From positions 1 to 7,260 of the forward strand of contig JAISOQ010000123.1 of assembly GCA_031275515.1 (NCBI GenBank): a stretch of 7,260 nucleotides of DNA, read 5' to 3'. Of the stretch, positions 1 through 6,559 are shown piece after piece (the stretch's first letter is position 1; the number at the start of each line of letters is the position of its first letter). The notes below the pieces were generated by a model that saw only the letters and a program-made list of their open reading frames with translations, was not told the DNA's origin and did no database searches. This DNA is from Treponema sp. (GTDB lineage: Bacteria; Spirochaetota; Spirochaetia; Treponematales; Breznakiellaceae). A program made the translations under genes and the position numbers.

Positions 1-12
1 ATCCTCATATAC

Positions 13-41
13 TTGCCACAGGGAAAACCATCTTGTATAGT
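13..41 (+). promoter_or_regulatory. Candidate sigma-70-type promoter of the metG operon
   Basis: A -35-like TTGCCA (13-18) and a -10-like TATAGT (36-41) are separated by exactly 17 bases, the preferred spacing for a housekeeping sigma factor. Only eight bases separate the -10 box from the metG ATG, so the expected transcription start lies at or within a base or two of the start codon. No Shine-Dalgarno sequence lies between them. The boxes are seen directly; promoter activity is inferred. Other promoters could lie left of the window. Confidence 0.55.
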
Positions 42-49
42 AAAAAATC

Positions 50-2362
50 ATGAAGCGCAAACTCATCACCTCGGCCCTTCCGTATATCAATAACGTTCCC
101 CATTTGGGCAACCTCATCCAGGTGTTGTCCGCCGACGCATTCGCCCGGTTCTGCCGGCTCCGGGGATACGACACCCTCTATGTATGCGGCACCGACGAGT
201 ACGGAACCGCTACCGAAACCCGCGCCGCCGTTGAAGGGATAAGTCCCAGGGAGCTTTGCGACCGGTATTACGCCATCCATTCCGATATTTACGCATGGTT
301 TCACATCGCCTTTGACAAATTTGGCCGGACTTCCACCCCCATTCAGACCGAAATCGTTCAGGACATCTTTAAGAAACTCGACGCCGCCGGCTATATTGCG
401 GAGCGGACCATAGAGCAGCTCCACTGCGATTCCTGCGGACGGTTCCTGGCGGACCGCTATGTCCGGGGGACCTGCCCTCACTGCGGCTATACCGAAGCCC
501 GTGGGGATCAGTGCGAGTCCTGCGGGAAACTCCTGGACCCGACGGACCTTAAAGAGCCCCGGTGTTCAAGCTGCGGTTCCACCCCGGCCATCAAACCCAC
601 CAGGCACCTCTACATAGACCTTCCCAAATTAAAAGACCGGCTGGAGGCGTGGATCAGGGAAGCCTCGGTGAAAGGGGCCTGGGCCAATAACGCCCTCCGC
701 ATGACCGAAGCCTGGATCCGGGACGGCCTTAGGGAGCGGGCCATCACCAGGGACCTCAAATGGGGGATTCCGGTACCCAAGCCGGGGTACGAAAACAAGG
801 TTTTTTACGTCTGGTTTGACGCCCCCATCGGGTATATCTCCATTACCGGAAATCTGGGGGAAGAAATTTCAGAGGACTGGCGCAAATTCGTGGACGGCTG
901 GTGGAAAAACCCCGGAGAAGTGGAACTCTTTCAGTTCATCGGGAAAGACAACATCCCCTTCCATACGGTGATTTTCCCCTCCAGCCAGCTGGGGACCGGG
1001 GACAAATGGACCATGCTGCACCACATGTCCAGCACCGAATACCTCAACTACGAGAGCGGCAAATTCTCCAAGTCCAAAGGCGTCGGGGTCTTTGGTACGG
1101 ATGTGATGGAAACCGGAATAGACGCCGACATCTGGCGGTTCTACATCTTCTACAATCGCCCGGAAAAGGCGGACGCCCTCTTTACCTGGAAGGATTTTCA
1201 GGAGAAGGTGAACGGCGAACTCATAGGGAACCTGGGGAACCTGGTGAACCGCACCCTTGCCTTTGTTACCCGCTACTACGGCGGCGTCATCCCCGGACGG
1301 GACATCCCCCTAAGCCCGGAGCTGTCCGCGTTCCGGGAGAAAATCAAAAAAATGGAACAGGACATCACGGATAAGCTGGAATGGTCCGAACTCCGGGATG
1401 CTTTCAGGCTGATCTTTGAGCTTTCTTCCTATGCCAACAAGACCTTTCAGGAGGCTGAACCCTGGCGGAAGCGCACGGAGGATCCCCCCGCGGCGGAGGC
1501 CCTGATCCGGGAACTCTGTTATGTAGTGCGGGACATCGCCGTGATGACAGAACCCTTTATGCCCGCCGCCGCCCGGAAGATCGCCTCTTTCTTCGGCCTT
1601 ACCATAGGCGGGAAGGATGCGGCGGGGAACCGGATTCAGGCGGAAGGCGCGGCCCTTTCCTGGGCCGATATAGGCCGGGAGGGAGGCGTTCCCGAAAACA
1701 TAAAGAGCGAAGTGCTCTTTTCCAAACTGGAAGACTCCTTGGTGGACGCCATGAGGGACCGGTATTCAGGCAGCCAGCAGGACCGGGCGGAGCGTCAGGC
1801 CGGGGAAAGCGCCGGTGAAGGAAAGAGCGCGGAGGGAAAACCCGGTAGCCGGGCGGAAACGCCGGATCCGGCTACCGCCTTTGGCGCGCTCCTGGACCTG
1901 CGGACAGCCCAAATCGTCAGGATAGAACGGCATCCCAAGGCGGACAAGCTCTACATAGAGACCCTGGAAATCGCCGGGGAAGAACGGGTCATTGTTTCGG
2001 GGCTGGTTCCCTTTTATAAAGAAGAAGAACTCCTGAACAAGAAGATCATCGTAGCCTATAACCTCAAGCCCGCCAAACTCCGGGGGGTGGAAAGCAGGGG
2101 TATGCTCCTGGCCGCTTCCCTCAGGAAAGAGGACGGGTCGGAGCAGGTGGAAGTGCTGGACGCCGGGGATGTCCCCACGGGGACCAGGGTGGAACTTGAA
2201 GGAGTAGGTCCGGGGAATCCCCCCGCTGAAATAGACATAAACGCCTTCTTTACCGTTCCCCTTTTAGTGCGGGATTACACTGTGGAGGCCGGGGGCAAGG
2301 CCCTGACCCTCAACGGCGCGCCCGTCCGTACCCGGGCCATAGCCTCAGGCGAGGTGCATTAG
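50..2362 (+). CDS. metG: Methionyl-tRNA synthetase (MetRS) with C-terminal tRNA-binding domain
   Basis: This cytoplasmic enzyme charges tRNA-Met with methionine using ATP. The 770-residue product is full length. The class I HIGH-type motif appears as PHLGN (residues 17-21). A knuckle region carries four CxxC pairs (Cys126/129, 142/145, 155/158, 172/175), as in MetRS forms that bind two zinc ions. The KMSKS loop is KFSKS (from Lys338). An alpha-helical anticodon-binding region follows, then a hydrophilic Gly/Glu/Ala-rich linker (about 565-612). From about 616 there is an EMAPII/Trbp111-like OB-fold domain that helps grip tRNA and often dimerises the enzyme. The chosen ATG starts the protein directly at the catalytic N-terminus (MKRKLITSALPY) and has no ribosome-binding site. 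Its TAG stop overlaps the next gene's GTG by one base. The unusual points are the apparently leaderless start and a perfect DNA inverted repeat in the linker. Confidence 0.97.
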   Translation: MKRKLITSALPYINNVPHLGNLIQVLSADAFARFCRLRGYDTLYVCGTDEYGTATETRAAVEGISPRELCDRYYAIHSDIYAWFHIAFDKFGRTSTPIQTEIVQDIFKKLDAAGYIAERTIEQLHCDSCGRFLADRYVRGTCPHCGYTEARGDQCESCGKLLDPTDLKEPRCSSCGSTPAIKPTRHLYIDLPKLKDRLEAWIREASVKGAWANNALRMTEAWIRDGLRERAITRDLKWGIPVPKPGYENKVFYVWFDAPIGYISITGNLGEEISEDWRKFVDGWWKNPGEVELFQFIGKDNIPFHTVIFPSSQLGTGDKWTMLHHMSSTEYLNYESGKFSKSKGVGVFGTDVMETGIDADIWRFYIFYNRPEKADALFTWKDFQEKVNGELIGNLGNLVNRTLAFVTRYYGGVIPGRDIPLSPELSAFREKIKKMEQDITDKLEWSELRDAFRLIFELSSYANKTFQEAEPWRKRTEDPPAAEALIRELCYVVRDIAVMTEPFMPAAARKIASFFGLTIGGKDAAGNRIQAEGAALSWADIGREGGVPENIKSEVLFSKLEDSLVDAMRDRYSGSQQDRAERQAGESAGEGKSAEGKPGSRAETPDPATAFGALLDLRTAQIVRIERHPKADKLYIETLEIAGEERVIVSGLVPFYKEEELLNKKIIVAYNLKPAKLRGVESRGMLLAASLRKEDGSEQVEVLDAGDVPTGTRVELEGVGPGNPPAEIDINAFFTVPLLVRDYTVEAGGKALTLNGAPVRTRAIASGEVH
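1843..1877. repeat. Perfect 10-bp inverted repeat inside the metG linker
   Basis: CGGTAGCCGG (1843-1852) is repeated in inverted orientation as CCGGCTACCG (1868-1877) around a 15-base loop. It falls in the low-complexity linker that joins the MetRS core to the tRNA-binding domain, where protein sequence is least constrained. It could be a chance product of G+C-rich coding, an inserted palindromic repeat accepted in frame, or an mRNA hairpin. The repeat is seen directly; any role is speculative. Confidence 0.6.
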
Positions 2363-3459
2363 TGTCCCTCCGGGAACAAGCCGTCCCCGGTCAGTACCTG
2401 AAAAGTCTAAACCCCGCGGAACTGGCCGTCTGCGACGGAGCCGGTTCTTTTTTGCAGTCCGCTTTCTGGGGGACCTTTAAGGCCCGGTTCGGCTGGAACG
2501 CCAGGGGTTTTCTCGCAGACTGGGGGGAGGGAGGCGTCCGGCCCCTCCTGGTGCTGCACCGATCCCTGGGACCGGGCGTTTCTTTTGCCTACGCGCCCTG
2601 GGGACCGGAACTGCCAGGGGGAATGCCCGGGGGACTGTCCCCAGAACAGGATGCGGCCTCCCGGCAGGCCGCCCTGGAGGAGCTTGCCCTGGCCCTTCGG
2701 CCCTTTTACCGGGGAAGCGCCTTTATCCGTTTTGATCCCCCCTGGTATACCCGGGGAGCCGATGTGTTTCCCCCGGCATTGGAAAAACCCTTTACCCGGG
2801 CCGCTGCGGACGTTCAGCCCCCGGACTCGGCGCTGGTGGATCTGGACCGCCCGGCGGAAGCCATTCTGGAAAGCATGAAGACCAAAGGGCGCTACAACAT
2901 CAGGCTTGCCGCCAAAAAAGGCGTTACAGTACGCCGGGGGGAGGAGGCGGAACTTCCGGTGTTTTACCGCCTCTTTCAGGAGACCGCCCGGCGGGACGGC
3001 ATCGCCATACACAGCTTCGGCTATTACCGGAGCCTCTTTTCCCTAAGCCGGGAGTACAGGGAGGCGCAGTTACAGCCGGAAGTCCGGCTCTACATTGCCG
3101 GAGAAGGGGGAGAGGACCTGGCGGCGATCATCATCCTTATCCGGGGAAAACAGGCGGTGTACCTCTACGGGGCTTCTTCGGATACCAGGCGGAACCTCAT
3201 GGCCCCCTACGGCCTTCAGTGGAAGGCTATGGAAGAAGCCCGGGCGGCGGGCTGTCTGGAATACGATCTCTTCGGCATACCCCCGCGGGAAGACCCCAAT
3301 CATCCTATGGCGGGGCTTTACCGGTTTAAGACCAACTTTGGGGGGACCGTCATACACCGGTGCGGAAGCTGGGACTATCCCTACAGGCCTGCGGTAAAAA
3401 GCCTCTTTAACGCCGCCCTGGGCATACGGAAACAACTGCGGAGCGTTAAGAAACGATGA
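2362..3459 (+). CDS. FemAB-family peptidoglycan cross-bridge aminoacyltransferase
   Basis: The predicted protein (365 residues) resembles FemA/FemB/FemX enzymes, which transfer an amino acid from aminoacyl-tRNA to the peptide stem of a cell-wall precursor at the cytoplasmic membrane face. Family features visible are the N-terminal FLQSAFWGTFK segment, the central MKTKGRYNIRLAAKKG block (residues about 172-187), the YLYGASS stretch, and a C-terminal block with EYDLFGIP and LYRFKTNFGG. No signal peptide or membrane helix is seen. The start is GTG, preceded by GAGG (2351-2354) with suitable spacing inside the end of metG. The gene overlaps metG by one base (TAGTG) and rnz by four (ATGA). Treponeme peptidoglycan is known to carry glycine on ornithine, so glycyl transfer is a reasonable guess, but the amino acid cannot be read from sequence. 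Family assignment is firm; substrate is inferred. Confidence 0.88.
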   Translation: MSLREQAVPGQYLKSLNPAELAVCDGAGSFLQSAFWGTFKARFGWNARGFLADWGEGGVRPLLVLHRSLGPGVSFAYAPWGPELPGGMPGGLSPEQDAASRQAALEELALALRPFYRGSAFIRFDPPWYTRGADVFPPALEKPFTRAAADVQPPDSALVDLDRPAEAILESMKTKGRYNIRLAAKKGVTVRRGEEAELPVFYRLFQETARRDGIAIHSFGYYRSLFSLSREYREAQLQPEVRLYIAGEGGEDLAAIIILIRGKQAVYLYGASSDTRRNLMAPYGLQWKAMEEARAAGCLEYDLFGIPPREDPNHPMAGLYRFKTNFGGTVIHRCGSWDYPYRPAVKSLFNAALGIRKQLRSVKKR

Positions 3460-4382
3460 ATCTTGAAGCCTTTATCCTTGGATGCGGGGGCATGATGCCC
3501 CTGCCGAACCGTTTTCTCACCTCGGTACTCCTCAGGCGCGAAGGGGAACTCTTTCTTTTTGACGGCGGGGAGGGCACCCAGGTGTCCCTCAGACGGCTCA
3601 ACCTCAGATGGAAGAAGATCTCCGCCATCTTTGTGAGCCATACCCATGCGGACCATGTGACGGGCATTCCCGGCATCCTCATGCTCTCTTCCCAGGTGGA
3701 CCGGGACGACCCCCTCTACATCATAGGCCCCCCCCGGCTCGCCGAATACATCGAAACCAGCCGCCGGGTTCTGGATATGTACATCAACTACGAGATCGTG
3801 GTAAAGGAGATCACCGAACCGGGGATCGTGTACCGGGGCGACGGCTTCCATGTCCGGGCTTTTCCCCTGCGGCACACCAAGCCCTGCGTGGGCTACACCC
3901 TGGAGGAGGAAATGCGCCCCGGAGAATTCCACCCCGAAAAGGCGGAAGCCCTCAAGGTGCCCCGGGGACCCCTTTGGGCGAAGCTCCAGGGCGGGGAGAT
4001 CGTGCAGTCCGCGGACGGGCAGGATGTCCGCCCGGAGGACGTGCTGGGCCCCCCCCGTCTGGGGAGGAAGTTCTCTTTTGTTACCGACACCCTGGCCTTC
4101 CCGGAGATAGCCGGAGATGTGGTGGAATCGGATCTTTTGGTATGCGAAGGGATGTTTGAACGGGCTTTAGAGGAAAGCGCCCGGGAAAAGAAACACATGA
4201 CCGCCGAACAGGCCGCCCGCATTGCCCTGGCCGCCAGAGTAAAGAAGCTGGCCCTGATCCACTACAGCCCCCGGTACACGGAATTCGACCTGAAGCAGCT
4301 TTTAAAAGAATCCCAGGCCATATTCCCCGAAACGGTTTTGTCCAGAGACCGGGCGGTCTTTCCGATTGAATATGTTGATTAG
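3456..4382 (+). CDS. rnz: Ribonuclease Z (tRNA 3'-end processing endonuclease)
   Basis: This metallo-beta-lactamase-fold enzyme cuts the 3' trailer from precursor tRNAs lacking an encoded CCA. The 308 residues match the short bacterial form (about 305). Zinc ligands are recognisable: HTHADH (62-67), His140 in LRHT, Asp211 in FVTDT and His269 in IHYSPRY. HMTAEQAARIA (from His247) is the family's C-terminal histidine region, and PRGPLWAKLQ (169-178) matches the flexible arm that holds tRNA. The ATG overlaps the upstream TGA as ATGA. A GGAG lies 12 bases upstream, rather far, so translation probably relies on coupling to the femAB-like gene. Pairing with metG puts two tRNA-related functions in one operon. 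After the TAG the frame stays open for 53 more codons, which is probably chance. Generic MBL hydrolase is the alternative, but the arm and motif set favour RNase Z. Confidence 0.93.
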   Translation: MNLEAFILGCGGMMPLPNRFLTSVLLRREGELFLFDGGEGTQVSLRRLNLRWKKISAIFVSHTHADHVTGIPGILMLSSQVDRDDPLYIIGPPRLAEYIETSRRVLDMYINYEIVVKEITEPGIVYRGDGFHVRAFPLRHTKPCVGYTLEEEMRPGEFHPEKAEALKVPRGPLWAKLQGGEIVQSADGQDVRPEDVLGPPRLGRKFSFVTDTLAFPEIAGDVVESDLLVCEGMFERALEESAREKKHMTAEQAARIALAARVKKLALIHYSPRYTEFDLKQLLKESQAIFPETVLSRDRAVFPIEYVD

Positions 4383-4504
4383 GCGGCCCTGCGTAAAACC
4401 CCATTGCAGTACAACAACCCCGGCTTCCAGTCAGAGGGCGAGCGCATTAAAAATTCTGAAGGGATCGGCTGCCGGGGGGTTCGTTTGATCGGCAAATCCC
4501 GATT
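4383..4504. other. Region downstream of rnz with no recognised gene
   Basis: I see no RNA gene, no convincing operon terminator and no supported coding sequence here. There is a weak stem (ATCGG 4488-4492 with CCGAT 4499-4503) but no following T-run. The + frame in register with rnz is open from the codon after its TAG to 4544 and lacks an ATG. The - strand after the ISAs1 stump reads some 24 further open codons that I do not recognise. It probably marks the junction between the chromosomal operon and IS debris. Confidence 0.5.
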
Positions 4505-4725
4505 GAAACAGCAATTGTTCAAGATAGGGGAAAAATTGTTTTAACCAGGCCTTTTTTGGTTTTTCTGTATAGTTCGATGTCTTCCCAGCCCTTGGCGAAG
4601 GTCATCGCCGCCAGAAGGGTGATGGTGATAACTTCGATGAGGGGATAGCATTTTTTCCGGTCGATTCGCGGGTCTTTGATATCATTAAAAAGGTCAATTA
4701 TGGGAGGTACGGTTTCGGGGATCAT
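4505..4725 (-). pseudogene. ISAs1-family transposase fragment, N-terminal (element B)
   Basis: The fragment encodes the conserved N-terminal domain of ISAs1/H-repeat transposases: DIKDPRIDRKKCYPLIEVIT is followed by LLAAMTFAKGWEDIELY, which aligns in kind with GLVTLVCNGQDFEDIEVF of element A. The ATG at 4725 has AAGG upstream; an in-frame GTG at 4743 would add six residues. About 50 codons in, at the run of A's around 4555, the frame shifts. Reading the neighbouring frame restores family-like sequence (KAWLKQFFPYLEQLL), after which similarity stops at about 4505. All DDE catalytic residues are missing, so it cannot be active. Translated sequence differs clearly from element A, so it is a different ISAs1-type species and not a duplicate copy. 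Confidence 0.8.
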
Positions 4726-4784
4726 TATTGCCTTCAGTCTCACCTCTATCGACTTTTTTAGCCCTTCTTTTTTTTGATGCCCTG
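4505..4784 (-). mobile_element. Truncated ISAs1-family element B (5' end only)
   Basis: On the - strand this begins at 4784 with CAGGGC, the same six bases that start element A next door. After about 60 bases comes an ISAs1-type transposase start, the same layout as element A (68 bases from end to ATG). Only the transposase N-terminus survives; no left inverted repeat or catalytic domain is present before the rnz-proximal sequence. The right boundary is inferred from the CAGGGC match and its position directly next to the 9-bp duplicated target of element A. Confidence 0.6.
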
Positions 4785-4793
4785 CCCTGCACC
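4785..4793. repeat. Left 9-bp target-site duplication of element A
   Basis: CCCTGCACC lies directly left of element A's left inverted repeat. Its partner CCCTGCGCC (5859-5867) lies directly right of the right repeat, with 8 of 9 bases matching. ISAs1-family elements are known to duplicate roughly 8-10 bp, so the length fits. Confidence 0.75.
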
Positions 4794-4816
4794 CCGGGCT
4801 CCTGTATTTGCTTTTT
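4794..4816 (+). repeat. Left terminal inverted repeat of ISAs1-type element A
   Basis: It begins CCGGGCTCCTG and ends in CTTTTT. Compared with the reverse complement of 5836-5858 it differs at repeat positions 2, 12 and 17. The second-base change (CC instead of CA) damages the usual CAGGGC tip. On the - strand the transposase frame runs through this repeat. Confidence 0.85.
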
Positions 4817-5790
4817 GAAGATGACAGTAGCCATATACTCCGGATTCATGGATGCGGCAAACCTCCGTTTGGGACCGGTCATCTTCTTCTTGCCGGACGG
4901 CCGGGGGTCGGGAGCAGCACGCAACAGCGCCAGCGCTATCTTCTGCAATATGTTCAGGTTTTCAGGCGCGTGGTCCTTCCGCCCGTCCTGCATCTTCCCG
5001 AAATATCACGTCAAGACTCCAGTGCAACTGGTTTTCTCTCGACCAATGCCTCCGGACATACCGGTAACTCTCCTCCGCGCTCATTTCCCGGTTACTGATA
5101 TAATACCGGTCCGTGCGGGTCGTTTCCCCCTTTACCGTTCGCTAACACCGATACTCAATGATCGTCTTCTGGTCTTTCCATACTTCCTTCCCGCATAGCC
5201 AGTCAATGTCCGTGACCATCCTCACTTCCCGCTTCTCCTCCCTCCCATGTCCACGCTCCTCCCCCGTGGTCCATAGGTCCTCAGGCATATCCCATATCTC
5301 TCCGCTCTCAAGCCCCTCAAAGTACACTCTTTAATCTCCTGATATAATAGCGTCGGCTGGTTCTCGTTCACCAAAAGAACGTATTCCTGTTCCCCGACCC
5401 ACGCGCTTACCACATGAACCGCCTGTCCCCCATCCCCTCTTTCGCTCCCGCATATCCTCTTCCCGTCTATGTTTATGAGGGCCCCTCCTAATTCCCGCCC
5501 TTCACAGAGCCATTCATACAGATACCCGGACAATGCTTTCGGTTTGACCCGCCGGAAAACACGAAAGAAGATACTCTCGTCCGGAATACCTCCGGGCAAT
5601 TCCAGAAACTTCCTCAAACCCGTTTCCCGCTGCCGCCCAAACACCTCTATGTCTTCAAAATCCTGTCCGTTACACACCAGGGTTACTAGCCCAATCGCCA
5701 GAATATCTTCCAGCTTGTACCTGATGTTTCCCACTACCGTCGGGGATATTCTATCCCCTTCAACTTCTCTCTCAATCCCGCTATATCCAT
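4808..5790 (-). pseudogene. ISAs1-family transposase, multiply broken (element A)
   Basis: Pieces of one DDE transposase lie in different - strand frames. The ATG at 5790 has a GGAGG upstream and reads MDIAGLREKLKGIEYPRR, then the frame shifts near 5735. The next stretch holds YKLEDILAIGLVTL and NIDGKRICGS, which contains the first catalytic Asp. At about 5386 VSAWVGEQ joins directly to EYVLLVNENQPTL. The family's intervening segment of roughly 50 residues, which includes the second catalytic Asp (IDAMGCQ-type motif), is missing. A second shift near 5333 leads to YFEGLESGEIWDM and MVTDIDWL; a TAG at 5144-5142 follows. Past it the same frame gives RENQLHWSLDVIF, carrying the conserved Glu, and a third shift near 4985 leads to RKDHAPENLNILQKIALALL. 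The expected stop at 4810-4808 is now CAA. It cannot make an active transposase. Confidence 0.9.
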
Positions 5791-5835
5791 GTTCCCCTCC
5801 ATTAATTTTTTGTTCCTTTTCTATACATAATCGGA

Positions 5836-5858
5836 AAAAAGTAAATGCAGGAGCCCTG
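5836..5858 (-). repeat. Right terminal inverted repeat of ISAs1-type element A
   Basis: Read on the - strand it starts CAGGGCTCCTGC and ends ACTTTTT, the intact-looking version of the left repeat. It lies 46 bases upstream of the transposase ATG at 5790, where promoter and transposase-binding sites would be expected. Confidence 0.85.
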
Positions 5859-5867
5859 CCCTGCGCC
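5859..5867. repeat. Right 9-bp target-site duplication of element A
   Basis: CCCTGCGCC matches 8 of 9 bases of 4785-4793. With the preceding GCCCTG included, 5853-5867 matches 4779-4793 at 14 of 15 bases. The match is extended because the ends of elements A and B share the GCCCTG tip. Confidence 0.75.
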
Positions 5868-5876
5868 CAGGCGAAA

Positions 5877-5898
5877 TGCCTCATTTAGAAATGTTACC
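5877..5898 (+). repeat. Left inverted end of the integrase-type element
   Basis: It reads TGCCTCATT, then TAG, then AAATGTTACC. It matches the reverse complement of 6768-6788 except for the central TAG versus GA. The surviving transposase frame terminates inside it at TGA (5883-5881, - strand). Confidence 0.75.
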
Positions 5899-6087
5899 GA
5901 AAGGCATGGATGCCTCAAGGCCCTCAAGCCGGTCGCAGCCGACATATTCACGGACGACGGAGAGGTTTTTTTGTTCCACGAAACAGTTATCGTTTTTCCA
6001 GTGGTCTCGGCTGCGGGAGAAGGGGAGGAGTGTATTGGCACACCAGATTTCGGCGGCATGATTGATAAACTCCGAGCCATTGTCGCG

Positions 6088-6104
6088 CGGAAACTTTGTT
6101 TCCG
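6088..6104. repeat. 17-bp palindrome CGGAAAC-TTT-GTTTCCG
   Basis: Two perfect 7-base arms flank TTT. On the - strand it splits LEFH from the RDNGSEF catalytic segment; removing exactly these 17 bases rejoins the frame as His-Arg-Asp-Asn-Gly. It therefore looks like a clean insertion. Confidence 0.75.
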
Positions 6105-6276
6105 ATGGAACTCTAAAACCAGGAGGGGGACGGTAATTTTGATGTCTGAGAGGGCCTTAAAGGTCGAGGAATGGGCATTATTGAGGAGGGAACGGAGTTC
6201 CACCCAGCCAGAGGAGACATCGGCGGCGGTCAACCTATGGACATACTGGCCGAACGTGGCCTGTCCGCAATGGTGT

Positions 6277-6290
6277 CGGACTGAAGTCCG
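6277..6290. repeat. 14-bp palindrome CGGACTGAAGTCCG within an extra 21-base segment
   Basis: It is a perfect palindrome apart from the central GA, with 6-base arms. It sits in about 21 bases lying between FWQI and the first catalytic Asp of the integrase-type pseudogene, where family members read QI-D directly. On the - strand it reads CGGACTTCAGTCCG, sharing the CGGA...TTC...TCCG layout of the 17-bp palindromes. Confidence 0.6.
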
Positions 6291-6542
6291 CCGGTGACGA
6301 TTTGCCAGAAACCGGGCTTTTTCCGCTCCTCGCTGGTGTGGGGATACGGCTTATCAGGGAATGAAGGGATTTGGTGAGACTTTTCCCTTTCAACCTGAGG
6401 GCGTCCTTGTCTTTTTTGAGACGCCGGTCGATAGCCGCGGGACTGATGGTTGTGAGTTTTTCAGCGATGCCGGGGGTACTGTTGAAGGCCGGCCAGCCGG
6501 CGATATAGGGCATCTGCTGCCCCATGAGGGGGCCAGGATCTG

Positions 6543-6559
6543 CGGAAACTTCGTTTCCG
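6543..6559. repeat. 17-bp palindrome CGGAAAC-TTC-GTTTCCG
   Basis: It has the same 7-base arms as 6088-6104 with one loop base different; adding the flanking G and C gives 8-base arms (6542-6560). It lies at the point where the transposase N-terminal frame loses its continuation, next to an apparent deletion of the following segment. Confidence 0.7.

Larger units (their letters stand above)
4794..5858 (-). mobile_element. Degenerate but complete-ended ISAs1-family element A
   Basis: The element is 1065 bp and bounded by 23-bp terminal inverted repeats (4794-4816 and 5836-5858) matching at 20 of 23 positions, with a CAGGGC-type tip typical of ISAs1 family members. It is flanked by a 9-bp near-identical duplication. 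It carries one transposase gene on the - strand, now a pseudogene. Intact family members are usually about 1.2-1.3 kb; the shortfall agrees with the internal deletion seen in the transposase. Its left end abuts the end of element B across the 9-bp repeat. Confidence 0.85.

Noticed and set aside
2407..3012. Long open frame antisense to the femAB-like gene
   Set aside because: G+C-rich coding on the + strand leaves the opposite strand open by chance. The product has no recognisable domain and the + strand gene is unambiguous.
3381..3932. Open frame antisense to rnz and the end of the femAB-like gene
   Set aside because: It is a shadow of two well-supported genes, with no motif or ribosome-binding site.
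4487..4503. Possible rho-independent terminator after rnz
   Set aside because: The stem is only five base pairs and is not followed by a T-run.
4728..5198. Open frame on the + strand through element A
   Set aside because: It lies opposite recognisable transposase fragments and crosses an inverted repeat; no family resemblance.
5845..6297. Open frame on the + strand through the integrase-type element
   Set aside because: The - strand reads clear transposase motifs (DNGSEF, NDNCFVEQKN) over the same bases, so this is a mirror frame.
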